This document shows positions 20,699 through 29,156 of a stretch of DNA of 64,000 nt, in pieces (the first letter of the stretch is position 1; every line of letters starts with the position of its first letter). The notes under the pieces were generated by a model, which ran no database searches, was not told the DNA's origin, and saw only the letters and a list, made by a program, of their open reading frames with translations. The position numbers and the translations under genes are program-made. Source of the stretch: Gammaproteobacteria bacterium. GTDB taxonomy: Bacteria > Pseudomonadota > Gammaproteobacteria > Steroidobacterales > Foliamicaceae. The stretch lies in NCBI GenBank assembly GCA_011523505.1, contig WTGP01000026.1:62001-126000 (forward strand). The letters are read 5' to 3'.

Positions 20699-21156
20699 AG
20701 ACCGTATTCGCTGACACGGCCTATTGGGTAGCCGTATTCCGGCCGCGCGATCAATGGCGCTCCGCGGCCCGGTTTGCGCTGCGGCAGTTGGGACCAGTCA
20801 ATATCGTAACCACCGACGAAGTCCTGACCGAGTTCCTTGCCAGTGCGTCCAGGGGAGGGCCAGAGGTTCGTCTGAGCGCCGTTCGCAGCGTGCGGGAGCT
20901 GCAGAACAATCCCAGAGTGCGAGTCATGCCGCAGTCCAGGGAGTCGTTTTGCAAGGCGCTGGACCGCTACGCGGCGCGTGCCGACAAGAGCTACAGTCTT
21001 CAGGATTGCGTGTCGATGAACGTCATGGAGGATCAGTCGATTACGGATATTCTCACCAGCGACCGCCATTTCGAACAGGAAGGATTTACCGTGCTCATGA
21101 ATCGGGCCAGCGCGCGTTCGAAGTCGGTTCAGGACGACTTCCCAAGGCCGGGATAA
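20695..21156 (+). CDS. PIN-domain protein (VapC-like ribonuclease)
   Basis: FADTAYW, TTDEVLTEFL, SLQDCVSMNVM, ILTSDRHF supply the acidic PIN residues; start overlaps upstream stop. Confidence 0.88.
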   Translation: MKTVFADTAYWVAVFRPRDQWRSAARFALRQLGPVNIVTTDEVLTEFLASASRGGPEVRLSAVRSVRELQNNPRVRVMPQSRESFCKALDRYAARADKSYSLQDCVSMNVMEDQSITDILTSDRHFEQEGFTVLMNRASARSKSVQDDFPRPG

Positions 21157-21242
21157 TCGCTCACCCGACGGCGAGGTGGCGGCTTCTCCGGGTAAGGAAT
21201 ACACTACACGCCACAAGTGTCCGGACCTTGGGAGATCCACAG

Positions 21243-22259
21243 ATGACGAACGCAAAACTCGCTGAAATCGCACAGGCCATGGTGGCGCCCGGAAAGGGCA
21301 TCCTGGCGGCCGACGAAAGCACTCCAACGATCGGAAAACGCTTTGCGGGCATCGGGGTGGAATCGACCGAGCCGCTACGCCGCGACTACCGCGCCATGCT
21401 GTTTGCCGCACCGGAGGCCGACCAGTACATCAGCGGCGTGATCCTCTTCGACGAAACGTTGCGGCAGACCATGCCGGACGGCGAACCGATACCTCAATAC
21501 CTGGCGGGCCGCGGCATGATTCCCGGAATCAAGGTGGACAAGGGCGCCAAGCCGCTGGCCGGCTGCCCGGGCGAGAAGGTGACGGAAGGGCTGGACGGGT
21601 TGCGTGAGCGGCTGGCGGAGTATCGAAGCCTGGGGGCGCAGTTCGCGAAATGGCGGGCGGTCATCGCCATCGGCGAGGGTGTGCCCAGCGATTGCTGCGT
21701 GCACGCCAACGCCCATGCGCTGGCGCGCTATGCGGCGCTATGCCAGGAGGCCGGCCTGGTGCCCATCGTGGAGCCGGAAGTGCTGATGGACGGGCCGCAC
21801 CCCATTTCGCGCTGCGAGCAGGTGACCGGCGCGGTGCTCGACCAGACCTTCGATGAACTGGAGCGGCACCGGGTGGAACTGGAAGGCATCGTGCTGAAGC
21901 CCAATATGGTCGTCTCCGGAAATGAGTGTCCGGCGCAGGCCGGCGTGGAAGAAGTCGCGGAGGCCACCCTGCGGACCCTGAAGGCGCATGTGCCGGCGGC
22001 GGTGCCGGGCATCGCTTTTCTGTCCGGCGGGCAGTCGGCGGAAGAGGCGACCGCGCACCTGAGCGCCATGAACGCGCGGGGACCGCACCCCTGGCAGGTG
22101 TCCTTCTCCTACGGTCGCGCGCTGCAGGCGCCGGCGCTGGCCGCCTGGCAGGGCAGGGCGGATCAACTGGGCGACGCGCAGCGGGCCTTCGGCGAGCGCG
22201 CCCGGCTAAACGGCCTGGCCCGCACCGGCGACTACCGCCCCGAGCTGGAAGCCGCGTAG
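21243..22259 (+). CDS. Fructose-bisphosphate aldolase class I
   Basis: MVAPGKGILAADESTPTIGKRF; GIVLKPNMV; FLSGGQSAEEAT. Confidence 0.95.
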   Translation: MTNAKLAEIAQAMVAPGKGILAADESTPTIGKRFAGIGVESTEPLRRDYRAMLFAAPEADQYISGVILFDETLRQTMPDGEPIPQYLAGRGMIPGIKVDKGAKPLAGCPGEKVTEGLDGLRERLAEYRSLGAQFAKWRAVIAIGEGVPSDCCVHANAHALARYAALCQEAGLVPIVEPEVLMDGPHPISRCEQVTGAVLDQTFDELERHRVELEGIVLKPNMVVSGNECPAQAGVEEVAEATLRTLKAHVPAAVPGIAFLSGGQSAEEATAHLSAMNARGPHPWQVSFSYGRALQAPALAAWQGRADQLGDAQRAFGERARLNGLARTGDYRPELEAA

Positions 22260-22267
22260 CGGGGTCA

Positions 22268-22302
22268 GGGCGGGACGCCGCGAGGGACATGCCCTCGCTC
22301 CC
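22268..22302. repeat. Palindromic repeat copy gggcgggacgccgcgagggacatgccctcgctccc (partner of 8840-8866)
   Basis: Contains GCGAGGG-acatg-CCCTCGC and GGCG-gga-CGCC hairpins; shared segments with 8840-8866; lies between convergent genes. Confidence 0.7.
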
Positions 22303-22306
22303 TGGA

Positions 22307-23629
22307 TCAGGCTTTCGCGAGGCCGCGCAGCGGTGGTACCAGGTAGTACAGGACCAGGTAAGCCACCATCGAGCCCGCCAGGCCTGACAGCGCCGGCACC
22401 AGCCAATCAGGGGCATTGAAGTAGCTGACCAGTCCCAATGGGTAAGCAATTAGTGCCGCCCAATTGATGAACGGCAAGGCCACTTCGTTATCAGGATCCA
22501 TCTTGCCTCTCGCCACCAAATAATAATGAGCGATAACCGGGCCGATCAGAGGAGGCACAAGCGCCGCCAGTGCAGCAATCCATTCGCCAAAAAACTGGTA
22601 GATCACCAATCCCACGACGGTGCCCAAGAGACCGCAAATGACCGTCATTACTCGTCTGGGACGGCGCATTATGCTGGAAGTCTGAATTACGGGTAGATAC
22701 AGGTTCGCGTCACCCGTTGTCCATAACGCGACGCTCATACCAATCACGCCGAGCCAGGCAATCAATCCTGCCTGTTCGCGCAAATAGGACGTAAAGTCTC
22801 CGTCCCCCCCGTACATGACGCTGCCGAGGGCGCCAACGATCTGGAGAAACCATTGGGCAACTATCAGCACTATGAATGGAATGGCTAGCGCTACCCAGGC
22901 CCTTTTGGCAAAACGCGTGTATTCGGCCATGACAACGGCGCCAACAATCCACGAGCCAATAACCAGATTCGCTCCAGACAGGACGCTCCTGGGCTCGTCC
23001 AAAGCTGCCGCCTTGTCCGATGAAATTGCAAGAAACGCGTCCCATCCTCCGGCTTGGCCAACGTTCAGTTCAATTGTGTACAGTCCCACGCCGACGAGGA
23101 TTACCACGGATGGAATACTGACCCACTCCAGTGCCTTGACCCCGTAGTAGGTAGTAACGGTAAACAGCAATCCGGCCAGTATTGCGACGGCATAGAAGGC
23201 CGGGGAGTCAAAGGACTGCGTCCAGGCAAAGCCGAAGGCGCCTACGACAATTCCTTGCCAGATGATTGTCAATAGCGCAACGAAAAGAACCGGGACGTAA
23301 GCACCAAGTCGACCATATACAAGACGGTAAAGCAAACCGCTGTTGCATGCAGTCTTGTAGCCCATGTAGCCGACAATTGCGCCAATGACAAAGTTGGCCA
23401 GGTTGCCGAAGAAAGATGCCTGGACCGCATCCGGCCAGAAGCTCATCCCCTTGCCAAGCTCGCCGCCGGTCAGCAGGCCGGTCACCAGAAAACCCCAGCC
23501 GAAGGCCAGCGTCAACAGCGGCAGCGTATTGCGCCGTTGCGCGTCGCTGAGCGGCGTCAGCGGGTTGTCGGCGCTTTGCCGCTCCTCCTCGGGCTGCAAG
23601 GTCCACCATTCCCGTAGTCGATTCGCCAT
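22307..23629 (-). CDS. NCS1-family purine/cytosine permease-like transporter
   Basis: Polytopic; GANLVIGSWIVGAVVMAEYTRFAK...; LLPLLTLAFGWGFLVTGLLTGGELGKGMSF. Confidence 0.85.
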   Translation of the reverse strand: MANRLREWWTLQPEEERQSADNPLTPLSDAQRRNTLPLLTLAFGWGFLVTGLLTGGELGKGMSFWPDAVQASFFGNLANFVIGAIVGYMGYKTACNSGLLYRLVYGRLGAYVPVLFVALLTIIWQGIVVGAFGFAWTQSFDSPAFYAVAILAGLLFTVTTYYGVKALEWVSIPSVVILVGVGLYTIELNVGQAGGWDAFLAISSDKAAALDEPRSVLSGANLVIGSWIVGAVVMAEYTRFAKRAWVALAIPFIVLIVAQWFLQIVGALGSVMYGGDGDFTSYLREQAGLIAWLGVIGMSVALWTTGDANLYLPVIQTSSIMRRPRRVMTVICGLLGTVVGLVIYQFFGEWIAALAALVPPLIGPVIAHYYLVARGKMDPDNEVALPFINWAALIAYPLGLVSYFNAPDWLVPALSGLAGSMVAYLVLYYLVPPLRGLAKA

Positions 23630-23643
23630 AGTCGGTATCCCCT

Positions 23644-25149
23644 CTATCCCCGTTGCTCCGACGATTCCTCATCGGATTCCTCGTCTCTGTTTTGGCGCCT
23701 GCCGCCGTCCTCGGCCATCATCTCCACTTGCTCCAGGCGCGCCTCGATACGGCTGCGCCGCACGTCGTCTGCATGCTCGGCGGCCTTCAGGGCCAGCTGG
23801 AGCTGGGTGTGCGCGCCGTTCAGGTTGCGGCGCATGAGTTGGTACTCGGCCATGTAGTAGTGCGCATCGGCCGTCTGGCCCGATTCTCCGCTTGCCTGGG
23901 CCAGCAGCCGCATGGTCTCGAGATCGAGCTTGTCGTCCAGCAGATAGTCCATCAGCAGCTCGCGGGCGAGCGGCGCCTGTCCCTCGGCCAGCAGGACTTC
24001 CGCATAGCGATGCCCAAGGCTCACGTTACCGGGGAACAGCGCCAGCGCCTCATCAAAAATCCGCCGTGCCGTGCGGCCGTCTCCCGCAACCGCGTGGGCC
24101 CGTGCAACCGCGATCCGCAACGGGATGGAGTCCGGATAGTCCGTCAGCAGGTTATTCAGAACAGCCATCGCCTCATCGGCGCGTCCCATGCCCAGAAGGG
24201 CCAGGCCCTGACCGTAGAACCTCCCGACATCCGCCTCGGTCTCCGTGAGCGGTTGCGAGCGGAACTGCCGCATGGCTTCTTCCGGGCTGTCACTCCCCAG
24301 CAGCCGGGCCTGGGCGCGGGCCAGGTAGTAGTTGAGGCTGTTGTCGACGTTGCGCATCATGTCCGGTGTGATCCGGGCGCGCGCCTCGGCCATGCGATTG
24401 ACGTTGACGGGATGCGTGCGAAGGATTTCCGGTATCGCCCTTGCGGAAAGCGATTCCGCGCGCGACATCGTCTCGAAGAAAGCGGGCAGGCCGCGCGGAT
24501 CGAAACCGGCTGCGTAGAGCGTGCCTATGCCGATCCGGTCGGCCTCGTGCTCGTGCGCCCGGGTGAAATTGATCTGCTGCTGCTGCGCCATGCCCGTGCC
24601 GGCCATCAGGGCGCCCTGCATGAAGTCGCCGCCGCCGCCCATCAATCCGCCCACCAGCAGGGCGGCGAGCATCGTGGCCATGGTCATGATCGAGGTCCCG
24701 CGCATGGCCTGAATCTGCCGCGAAATGTGATTCTGGGTCACGTGGGCGATCTCGTGGGCGAGAACTCCGGCCAGTTCGCTCTCATTGGCGGTCGCGTCAA
24801 TCAGGCCCGTGTGCACGCCGATGTAGCCTCCCGGCAGCGCAAACGCGTTGATGGATTGGGCCTTGACGACGAAAAAGTGGAACTGGTGGTCGCCGTTCTG
24901 CGCCCGGTAGGCCAGCCGCCGGCCCAGGCTGGATACGTACTCGTTGATTTCCGGATCGGTCACGAGTCGGCCGGCGCTGCGGAACTGCTCGATGACGCTC
25001 AGTGCGATCGCCCGCTCCTGCTCGCGCGTCAGCACCGTGTCGGCCGGGCTGCCCATGTCGGGCAATTCCGCGCCGCCTTGCATCTGCGCGCCCGCCGGCA
25101 GGGTCTGCAAGGTAAAGGCCAGCATGAGCGCTGCGCTGGTCGCGCGCAT
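23644..25149 (-). CDS. bepA: BepA-like M48 metalloprotease with TPR region
   Basis: HEIAHVTQNH (HExxH), EHEADRIG, signal peptide, C-terminal TPR-like helices; next to bcp/gcvR/dapA as in E. coli. Confidence 0.9.
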   Translation of the reverse strand: MRATSAALMLAFTLQTLPAGAQMQGGAELPDMGSPADTVLTREQERAIALSVIEQFRSAGRLVTDPEINEYVSSLGRRLAYRAQNGDHQFHFFVVKAQSINAFALPGGYIGVHTGLIDATANESELAGVLAHEIAHVTQNHISRQIQAMRGTSIMTMATMLAALLVGGLMGGGGDFMQGALMAGTGMAQQQQINFTRAHEHEADRIGIGTLYAAGFDPRGLPAFFETMSRAESLSARAIPEILRTHPVNVNRMAEARARITPDMMRNVDNSLNYYLARAQARLLGSDSPEEAMRQFRSQPLTETEADVGRFYGQGLALLGMGRADEAMAVLNNLLTDYPDSIPLRIAVARAHAVAGDGRTARRIFDEALALFPGNVSLGHRYAEVLLAEGQAPLARELLMDYLLDDKLDLETMRLLAQASGESGQTADAHYYMAEYQLMRRNLNGAHTQLQLALKAAEHADDVRRSRIEARLEQVEMMAEDGGRRQNRDEESDEESSEQRG

Positions 25150-25175
25150 CAGCGGTCTCGCTGGCGGGGGCGCGT

Positions 25176-25643
25176 TCACAATTCGCGGACGGCCTCCAGC
25201 ACTTCTTCGGCGTGTCCCTTCACCTTGACCTTGCGCCACTCGCGCCGCAACACGCCCTCTTCGTCGATCAGGAAAGTGCTGCGTTCGATACCCATGTACT
25301 TGCGTCCGTACATGCTCTTTTCCTTGATCACGTCATAGGCCTTGCACAGCGTTTCCTCCGGGTCCGACAGCAGGTGGAACGGAAAGTCCTGCCTGGCGCG
25401 AAAGTTGTCGTGCGAACGAATGGACTCGCGCGAAACGCCCAATATGATCGCGTTGGCGGCCGTGAATTCGTCGTGCATATCGCGAAAATTCTGTCCTTCC
25501 AGCGTGCACCCGGGGGTGCTGTCCTTGGGATAGAAGTAAAGCACCAGTTTGCTGCCCTTGAGATCACCCAGCGTTTGCCGGTCGCCTGCAGTGCTGGCGG
25601 AATCGAAATCCGGCGCCGGCGCGCCCACTTCAGTCGTGCTCAT
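25176..25643 (-). CDS. bcp: Thioredoxin-dependent peroxiredoxin (BCP)
   Basis: LVLYFYPKDSTPGCTLEGQNFRD. Confidence 0.94.
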   Translation of the reverse strand: MSTTEVGAPAPDFDSASTAGDRQTLGDLKGSKLVLYFYPKDSTPGCTLEGQNFRDMHDEFTAANAIILGVSRESIRSHDNFRARQDFPFHLLSDPEETLCKAYDVIKEKSMYGRKYMGIERSTFLIDEEGVLRREWRKVKVKGHAEEVLEAVREL

Positions 25644-25675
25644 TCTGGTCCTCCTTGCGGGTCCTCCATTGCCGC

Positions 25676-26206
25676 CTAGCCGTGTATCGGTTCGATGACC
25701 GCGTCCAGGTTGTTCTTGTCGCAGAAATCATGAAAGTCTTCGCGCAGCACGGCAATGCCCACCTCGCGCGGCACATGCACCTCAAGGCGCACCGCCAGCA
25801 TGGCCGCACCGGTACTAGGAGCATTGTAGCGCCGGGCGTGGACCTCGGCGACGGCCAGCTCGCGCCGGGCAAAGAAACTCACCAGCGCCAGCACGAGGTT
25901 GTCCCGTTCCAGCGCCACCGCCTCCACGTGATAGGGCGCCGCGGGCGCCTGCGGCTCCCGCGAGGCCGTTTCGCTGACGGAAATCTCGCAGCCGGTGCGC
26001 TTGGCATAGCGCTCCAGCGCCGTGCGCACCTTGTTCATAGCATGCCAGTTGCCGTTCACCAGCAGCAGGGCGCCGAAGCTGTTTCCCAGTTGGGTCATGC
26101 GGGCGTCCCGGATGTCTCCGCCCGCCTCGCTGACCACTTCGCTGAGTTCGCGCGCGGACGCCTCTTCCTGCGGGCCCAGGGCCGATATCGCCAGTAATTT
26201 TTCCAT
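25676..26206 (-). CDS. gcvR: GcvR-like ACT-domain protein
   Basis: Two ACT-like units; divergent from dapA and next to bcp. Confidence 0.75.
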   Translation of the reverse strand: MEKLLAISALGPQEEASARELSEVVSEAGGDIRDARMTQLGNSFGALLLVNGNWHAMNKVRTALERYAKRTGCEISVSETASREPQAPAAPYHVEAVALERDNLVLALVSFFARRELAVAEVHARRYNAPSTGAAMLAVRLEVHVPREVGIAVLREDFHDFCDKNNLDAVIEPIHG

Positions 26207-26251
26207 GTTGCGGCTAGCTTACACGCGGGAGCGATAAAATGCCGCGCCGTT

Positions 26252-27127
26252 ATGCGCGGAAGCCTCGTAGCCCTGGTGACGCCCATGGACGCCGCGGGCG
26301 CCGTGGATTATCCGGCCGTGGACCGGCTGATCGACTGGCACGCGGATTCAGGCACTGCCGCCCTGGTCGTGGCCGGAACCACGGGCGAATCGGCAACGCT
26401 GACCCATGACGAGCACGCGGACCTGATTCGCTACGTCGCCGGGCGGGCCGGCGGCAGGATTCCGGTCGTGGCCGGCACCGGATCCAATTCCACGGCGCAG
26501 ACGATCGCCCTTTCGCAGGCCGTGGCCGGCTCCGACATCGTCGCCTGCCTGGTCGTTACGCCGTACTACAACAAGCCCACCCAGGAAGGCATGTTCCGGC
26601 ATTTCACGGCGATTGCGGACGCAGTCGAACAGCCCCTGATCCTCTACAATGTGCCGGGCAGGACAGCGGTGGACCTGTTGCCCGAGACGGTGGGCCGCCT
26701 GGCGGAACATCCCCGGATCGGAGCCTTGAAGGAAGCGACCGGCGAGGTCGAACGGGTGGGACGCTTGAGAGCGCTTTGCGGAGAGAGGTTTGCCTTGTAC
26801 AGCGGCGATGATGCGACGGCGAGGGCCTTTATGCTGGCCGGCGGCGACGGCGTGATTTCGGTGACCGCCAATGTTGCGCCCCGGGCCATGGCGGACATGT
26901 GCGACGCCGCGCTGGCCGGAGACTCCGCGCGCGCCGAGGAACGCGACGCGCCCCTGGCCGCATTGCATGACGCTTTGTTCGTGGAATCCAACCCCATTCC
27001 GGTGAAATGGGCCCTGAATCGCATGAACAGGATCGGCGACGGCATCCGGCTGCCGCTCACCCGGCTGTCCGGGCCGCATCATGCACAGGTGCAGGCTGCG
27101 CTGGACCAGGCGGGAGTGTCGTCATGA
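26252..27127 (+). CDS. dapA: 4-hydroxy-tetrahydrodipicolinate synthase
   Basis: GTTGESATLTHDEH; VVTPYYNKPTQEGMFRHF; LYNVPGRTAVDLLP; GALKEATGEVER. Confidence 0.96.
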   Translation: MRGSLVALVTPMDAAGAVDYPAVDRLIDWHADSGTAALVVAGTTGESATLTHDEHADLIRYVAGRAGGRIPVVAGTGSNSTAQTIALSQAVAGSDIVACLVVTPYYNKPTQEGMFRHFTAIADAVEQPLILYNVPGRTAVDLLPETVGRLAEHPRIGALKEATGEVERVGRLRALCGERFALYSGDDATARAFMLAGGDGVISVTANVAPRAMADMCDAALAGDSARAEERDAPLAALHDALFVESNPIPVKWALNRMNRIGDGIRLPLTRLSGPHHAQVQAALDQAGVSS

Positions 27128-27405
27128 GCAAGATGGCGCCTTCGGCCGGACTGGCCGTGCTTGCCCTGGTCCTGCAGGGTTGCGGCGTGGTCGGTGGCGT
27201 GTTCGGCGGCGGCACGCCCCCGTGCGAGATGCCGCAGGAGTACCTGGACGCCGAAGCCGCCAACCCGATGGTTGCGCCCGAGGGGCTGGAGACGCCCCGG
27301 GCTTTCGGAAATCTCGAAATTCCCGAAGGTGAGATACTTGACGGCCAGGCGCGACGGAACAACGGTTCCTGCCTGGAAGAGCCTCCGCGGATCGAACAGC
27401 CCTAG
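27124..27405 (+). CDS. Small lipoprotein at the bamC position (candidate minimal BamC)
   Basis: Lipobox LVLQGC; ATG overlaps dapA stop; EYLDAEAANPMVAPEGLETP resembles the BamC N-terminal lasso. Confidence 0.65.
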   Translation: MSKMAPSAGLAVLALVLQGCGVVGGVFGGGTPPCEMPQEYLDAEAANPMVAPEGLETPRAFGNLEIPEGEILDGQARRNNGSCLEEPPRIEQP

Positions 27406-27433
27406 CAGCCAGGCGCGATAATGGCGCATTGCC

Positions 27434-27521
27434 GGAGAGGTGGCCGAGTGGACGAAGGCGCCTGATTGGAGATCAGGTATACGGTCATACCGTATCGTGG
27501 GTTCGAATCCCACCCTCTCCG
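27434..27521 (+). tRNA. tRNA-Ser (anticodon GGA)
   Basis: Acceptor GGAGAGG/CCTCTCC, anticodon stem CCTGA-TTGGAGA-TCAGG, long variable arm TACGGTCATACCGTA, T arm GTGGGTTCGAATCCCAC; CCA not encoded. Confidence 0.96.
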
Positions 27522-27574
27522 TTTTTCCTTATATTGAAAGCATGCGCAAATTCTTCCGCATCCTGTTCCTTGTT

Positions 27575-28561
27575 CTAATTTGGCCGTTCAGTTTCGGGCC
27601 AAAGGAGAAGCGGTGATACGTCGTCGAGCAGGCGGGTAAGCGCTCGGGGGCGGTACTTCTCCAGCAGCGCAAACAGGATGGCGGCCGTTTCGGCGTCGGG
27701 CTGTCCGGACCAGTCCGACGGCCTGAAATGCATCTGGAACGCCGTGAGCACGGCCTGCGTCCGTGGATCGTGCTCGCCGGTCTCGTCCACGTCGTAGCCA
27801 TAGGCACTTAGGGCCCGCTGGATTAGCGCCAGGGTTGGCGGCTGCGCCTCGAAGCGTTCCCGGTACCGGTCCACGGTGTCGTCGTCGTGCCAGGCCCCGA
27901 TGCCGCGTTCGTATAGCCTGCGCCAGGGGAATGTCGGGCCGGGGTCCAGCCTGCGATCGGGCGCAATGTCGGAATGGCCGACAATGTCGGCCGGGTCGAT
28001 GCGGGGATGGCGCTCGAGGATGTCGAGCACGAGTTCGATGACGAGATCGATCTGTTCCGCGTCGAAATCGTAAAATTCGCAGCGATCTTCCGGCGGGTCC
28101 GGTTCAGTGCCCAGGGGCACCGGGGAGCAAGCCGACCGATTCACGATTTCGATGCCGATGGAACTGGCATTGAGTGCGTCGTCGCCGTTCCAATGGCTGC
28201 GTCCGGCATGCCAGGCGCGGTGTTCCTCGTCGACGAGCCGGTATACCCGAAGCCGCCGGTGCGGATAGGTCGGGTCACCGTTTTCCGGAACCAGGTAGTG
28301 CGCGCTGACGGGACGCTCCCCGCGTTCGGTCAGCATGCGCATCGAACGAGCGAAGTCGACACTCGTGAAATGCATGACAAGGTGCTCGATGCGGCTGCTC
28401 TGGTTCTCGGACGCCACATCGACGAAGCGCAGGGGAGTGCAGGCGAGAAGGGCGAACGCGGTCAGGAAAGCAACGGCCGCTGTGCGCGCCAGCGTGACAA
28501 AAGGGTTCGGGTTGCCCGCAGGCAACGTGCCCGGCGTGATCGGCGCAACCGTGCCGATCAC
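27575..28561 (-). CDS. N-acetylmuramoyl-L-alanine amidase (Amidase_2, AmiD-like) lipoprotein with C-terminal peptidoglycan-binding-like domain
   Basis: SAHYLVPE, AWHAGRSHWNG, SIGIEIVNR, VGHSDIAPDRRLDPGPTFPW; lipobox FALLAC; GTG start overlapping upstream stop. Confidence 0.88.
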   Translation of the reverse strand: MIGTVAPITPGTLPAGNPNPFVTLARTAAVAFLTAFALLACTPLRFVDVASENQSSRIEHLVMHFTSVDFARSMRMLTERGERPVSAHYLVPENGDPTYPHRRLRVYRLVDEEHRAWHAGRSHWNGDDALNASSIGIEIVNRSACSPVPLGTEPDPPEDRCEFYDFDAEQIDLVIELVLDILERHPRIDPADIVGHSDIAPDRRLDPGPTFPWRRLYERGIGAWHDDDTVDRYRERFEAQPPTLALIQRALSAYGYDVDETGEHDPRTQAVLTAFQMHFRPSDWSGQPDAETAAILFALLEKYRPRALTRLLDDVSPLLLWPETERPN

Positions 28562-29136
28562 TTCCCTTTGGGTCTGAACACCGTCGCCACGATGCCGTCG
28601 AGCCGGTTGCAGCGGTCCATCCAGGCCCGCACGTGTGGAAACGGGCCGTAGTCGATCGCCTGCCCGTGCCGGCCGAGCAGGTACGGGGCAATGGCGAAAT
28701 CCACGATGGACAGCTCGCCTAGGACGAATTCCCGCCCCTTGAGCTGACCGTTGAGGACTCCGATATTGAGTTCGACGTCCTTCTCGGCAGTTTTGCTCTT
28801 GGCGCGCACCGCGATGACCGTATTGATAAGGTGGAACGCCTGCCAGTAGAGCCAGCGGTCGCAGTCCGCCCGTCCACCGGGATCGCTGGGCAGCATGCCG
28901 GTTTCCGGGTGCAGCGTGGCGAGATAGCAGAGGATCGCATTCGACTCCCAAAGGCAGAAATCGCCGTCCACCAACAGCGGAGCCTTGCCCATCGGGTTCA
29001 TGCGCCGATAGGCCTCCGTCCTGTTCTCCTGTTCGCGGAACCCCATCGAGTGGATCTCGACCGGGAGGCCGAAGTGCTTGATGAACGCCTCGACCTTGCG
29101 GTTGTTGGGTGTCGGCGAGAACGAATAGAGCTTCAC
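28558..29136 (-). CDS. Glutathione S-transferase family protein
   Basis: GTG start; NRKVEAFIKHFGLP, NPMGKAPLLVDGDFCLWESNAILCYLA; C-terminal LSIVDFAIAPYL. Confidence 0.9.
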   Translation of the reverse strand: MKLYSFSPTPNNRKVEAFIKHFGLPVEIHSMGFREQENRTEAYRRMNPMGKAPLLVDGDFCLWESNAILCYLATLHPETGMLPSDPGGRADCDRWLYWQAFHLINTVIAVRAKSKTAEKDVELNIGVLNGQLKGREFVLGELSIVDFAIAPYLLGRHGQAIDYGPFPHVRAWMDRCNRLDGIVATVFRPKGK

Positions 29137-29156
29137 TCGGAATCTTCCCCCGACTG

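Noticed and set aside
23653-25338. 561-aa plus-strand ORF
   Set aside because: Antisense shadow of the BepA-like protease
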